Assembly (NCBI GenBank): GCA_009602725.1
Contig: WELB01000013.1
Span: 933,871-955,339 of the forward strand
Reading direction: 5' to 3'
From: Spirogloea muscicola
Taxonomy: Eukaryota > Streptophyta > Zygnematophyceae > Spirogloeales > Spirogloeaceae
DNA: 21,469 nucleotides
Under the pieces are notes generated by a model. It was not told the DNA's origin. It worked only from the letters and a program-made list of their open reading frames with translations, and did not search any database. The position numbers and the translations under genes were made by a program. Every line of letters starts with the position of its first letter. The first letter of the stretch is position 1. Below, in pieces: positions 19,952-21,469 of this stretch.

Positions 19952-21469
19952 TCAATCAACTGCGGTGATAGTAAAGCCATTGACATAAGTAACGACAACT
20001 CGTCCTTGAGTAATTGTTGACAAGTGAACATCGTGCATTTTTACAAAGTGTAAGAGCGTTTGCAGATAATTGTTCAGCACTACAGTCTTCAGCAATTTTT
20101 GTGCAATAAAGAGTACAATAAAGAATAATGCAAGGCCAGCAAACGCCACGTACAATACGTAGTGGCAGCTCAGCAAAATTGATGATATCCTGACAAAAGA
20201 TATGGGTATTGTTGCCAACTAACTCCTCACCGGTTAGTTCTTACTTGTGATCAGACTGCCTGCTGTCTCCTCCCAAGAGCCTCCTGGGAAGGCCATCCTC
20301 GTCCGCTGTCTCCGGCTCCGGGTGCACCTTCTGCCTCTGGTGCAAGAAAGCCCGCCGTGCGGCAGCCACTGCAGCATCCATGCCTGCCATCTCGTCCCTC
20401 GCCCACTGACCAGAGAACATGCCGACGTCCAGGCCCTGCCTTCGGAGGCTCTCCCGCACTGCCGCAGTATTGATGCGCTCCACCCCATGCCCATGATCAG
20501 TATGGACCTCCGCCTGGGCAGCTCCGGCTTCTGTTGATGGCCTGCCATGCCCTTCTGAGCCACAAGCTGCAAACAGGCTCATCAGCCCCAACTCTTCACA
20601 GGGAGGATGACAGGATCTTATTTGAATAGTTGAAGTCTGTGCTGGTGGATAACTAATATGTCGACTTTGATCTACTTTCACTGTATTTAGCACGTATATA
20701 ACAACGCTCGTTATGCTTAGCACAAAGGGGAGCTGAGGCACCTTCACCTGCATGGCTGCCGCCAGAGTCGTGCGGCAGCGGCGACTCAGCCAGAGTGAAG
20801 CGGCTCAGCAGGGCGCTCTGCTTGTCCAGCTGCTCGGCCTCGAGGGGCCAAGCGACCGGCACCACGGGCTTCTCCTCCATGCATTCCGCCATTCGCTCCG
20901 CAGCAAGCACCGCGGACTTGTCTGTGGCCCTCGCCACAGCGTCTCCGTCGCAATCAAGGCCTGGCATCGCCGCAGTCGCGGCTGTCCTCTCTCCACCACC
21001 ACCAGCATCGTCCGAGCTCTTCCACTCCTCCGTACTCTCTCCATACTCAGCTCCGCGGCTGCCGGCGGGATACCCTGTGAGCCTGCCGCTGCAGCCGCTG
21101 GTCTCCGCTACCGGCGCTTCGCCGCAGGCCAGCCAGTTATCTGGAGCTTTCACGTCCCGAGAGCTGACGGCAGCCAGCGTGTAGCTGCCCTCCTGGATGA
21201 CTGCCGGAGCTGCGATGGCAATGGCTGGCTGCGGCAGCACCGTGGCTAAGCCCACCGGCACGACCTGCGCATGCATCGTGGCCGCGGCAGAGCTCTCGCT
21301 ACCGGCCGTGGAGGCGGCGGGCGGCAGCCGCCGCCCGAGCATTGCGGAGCTGCGGACCGGGAGCACGCCCAGCCTGCGGTGGCCCAGCGCGGCATTACCG
21401 CCGGCGACGGCTGCGGCGACGGCGGCGGCAGCGGGGGCGGCGTCCTCCAGCACCCGCGCCACCGTCCAG
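19952..21469 (-). CDS. Unrecognised protein, 5' end outside the window, possible C-terminal membrane anchor
   Basis: I do not recognise this gene. Minus-strand exons: from beyond 21469 to 20748, 20566-20245, and possibly 20189-19952; phases match at both junctions, giving about 426 visible residues. Exon 1 is a continuous frame of about 240 codons, low-complexity and rich in Ala, Gly, Ser and Pro, with no ATG near the window edge. Exon 2 carries GVERINTAAVRESLRRQGL, DVGMFSGQWARDEMAGMDAA and a charged tail that looks like the most conserved part. Its frame meets a stop (AAG TAA) exactly at a strong donor, AA-GTAAGA. Splicing to 20189 adds about 79 codons with one strong membrane segment (about YVLYVAFAGLALFFIVLFIA). 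Without splicing the protein ends in QSDHK. The intron would be 55 nt, shorter than the others here. Reality of exons 1-2 is likely; exon 3 is tentative. Confidence 0.6.

Overview
The window looks like nuclear DNA of a green plant of the streptophyte lineage, more likely a charophyte alga or an early-diverging land plant than a seed plant. The reasons are an intact CHUP1 (chloroplast movement) gene, intron-rich genes with mostly GT-AG introns of about 100-400 nt, GC-rich first exons with GCC/CGG runs, and plant-like versions of MED7 and eIF3d. The species assignment is inference. No prokaryotic operon, virus, CRISPR array, rRNA or tRNA was seen.

Layout, left to right. (1) 29-2637, plus: a 7-exon DHHC-type S-acyltransferase, complete. 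(2) 2638-3778: intergenic DNA, then the GC-rich leader of CHUP1 with a CGG/GCC run and a small upstream ORF. (3) 3779-9770, plus: CHUP1, about 14 exons, about 1116 aa. (4) 10334-11932, minus: MED7, 5 exons, 196 aa, convergent with CHUP1. (5) 12750-16914, minus: eIF3d, 15 exons, 556 aa, with one probable GC-AG intron and a duplicated 3' splice site. (6) 17664-18643, minus: three exons for the C-terminal half of a MATE transporter, whose N-terminal half was not found in the window. (7) 18907-19636: two nearly identical 364-bp tandem repeats. (8) 19952-21469, minus: an unrecognised gene running off the right edge, with an Ala/Gly/Ser-rich N-terminal part and a possible C-terminal membrane anchor added by a short intron.

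Exon models were built by hand. I joined ORF pieces at GT(GC)/AG sites, required the reading phase to carry through every junction, and compared the result with remembered family motifs. In DHHC, MED7 and eIF3d all phases close and the total length is a multiple of three. CHUP1 also closes, with one uncertain donor in exon 2. The genes do not form a pathway: they cover protein lipidation, chloroplast-actin attachment, transcription, translation and transport, as expected of ordinary eukaryotic gene neighbourhoods. The most distinctive property of the right-hand half is repeated local tandem duplication, with periods of about 97, 202 and 364 bp. Two of these copied pieces of genes: a splice acceptor of eIF3d and the 3' coding end of the MATE gene.
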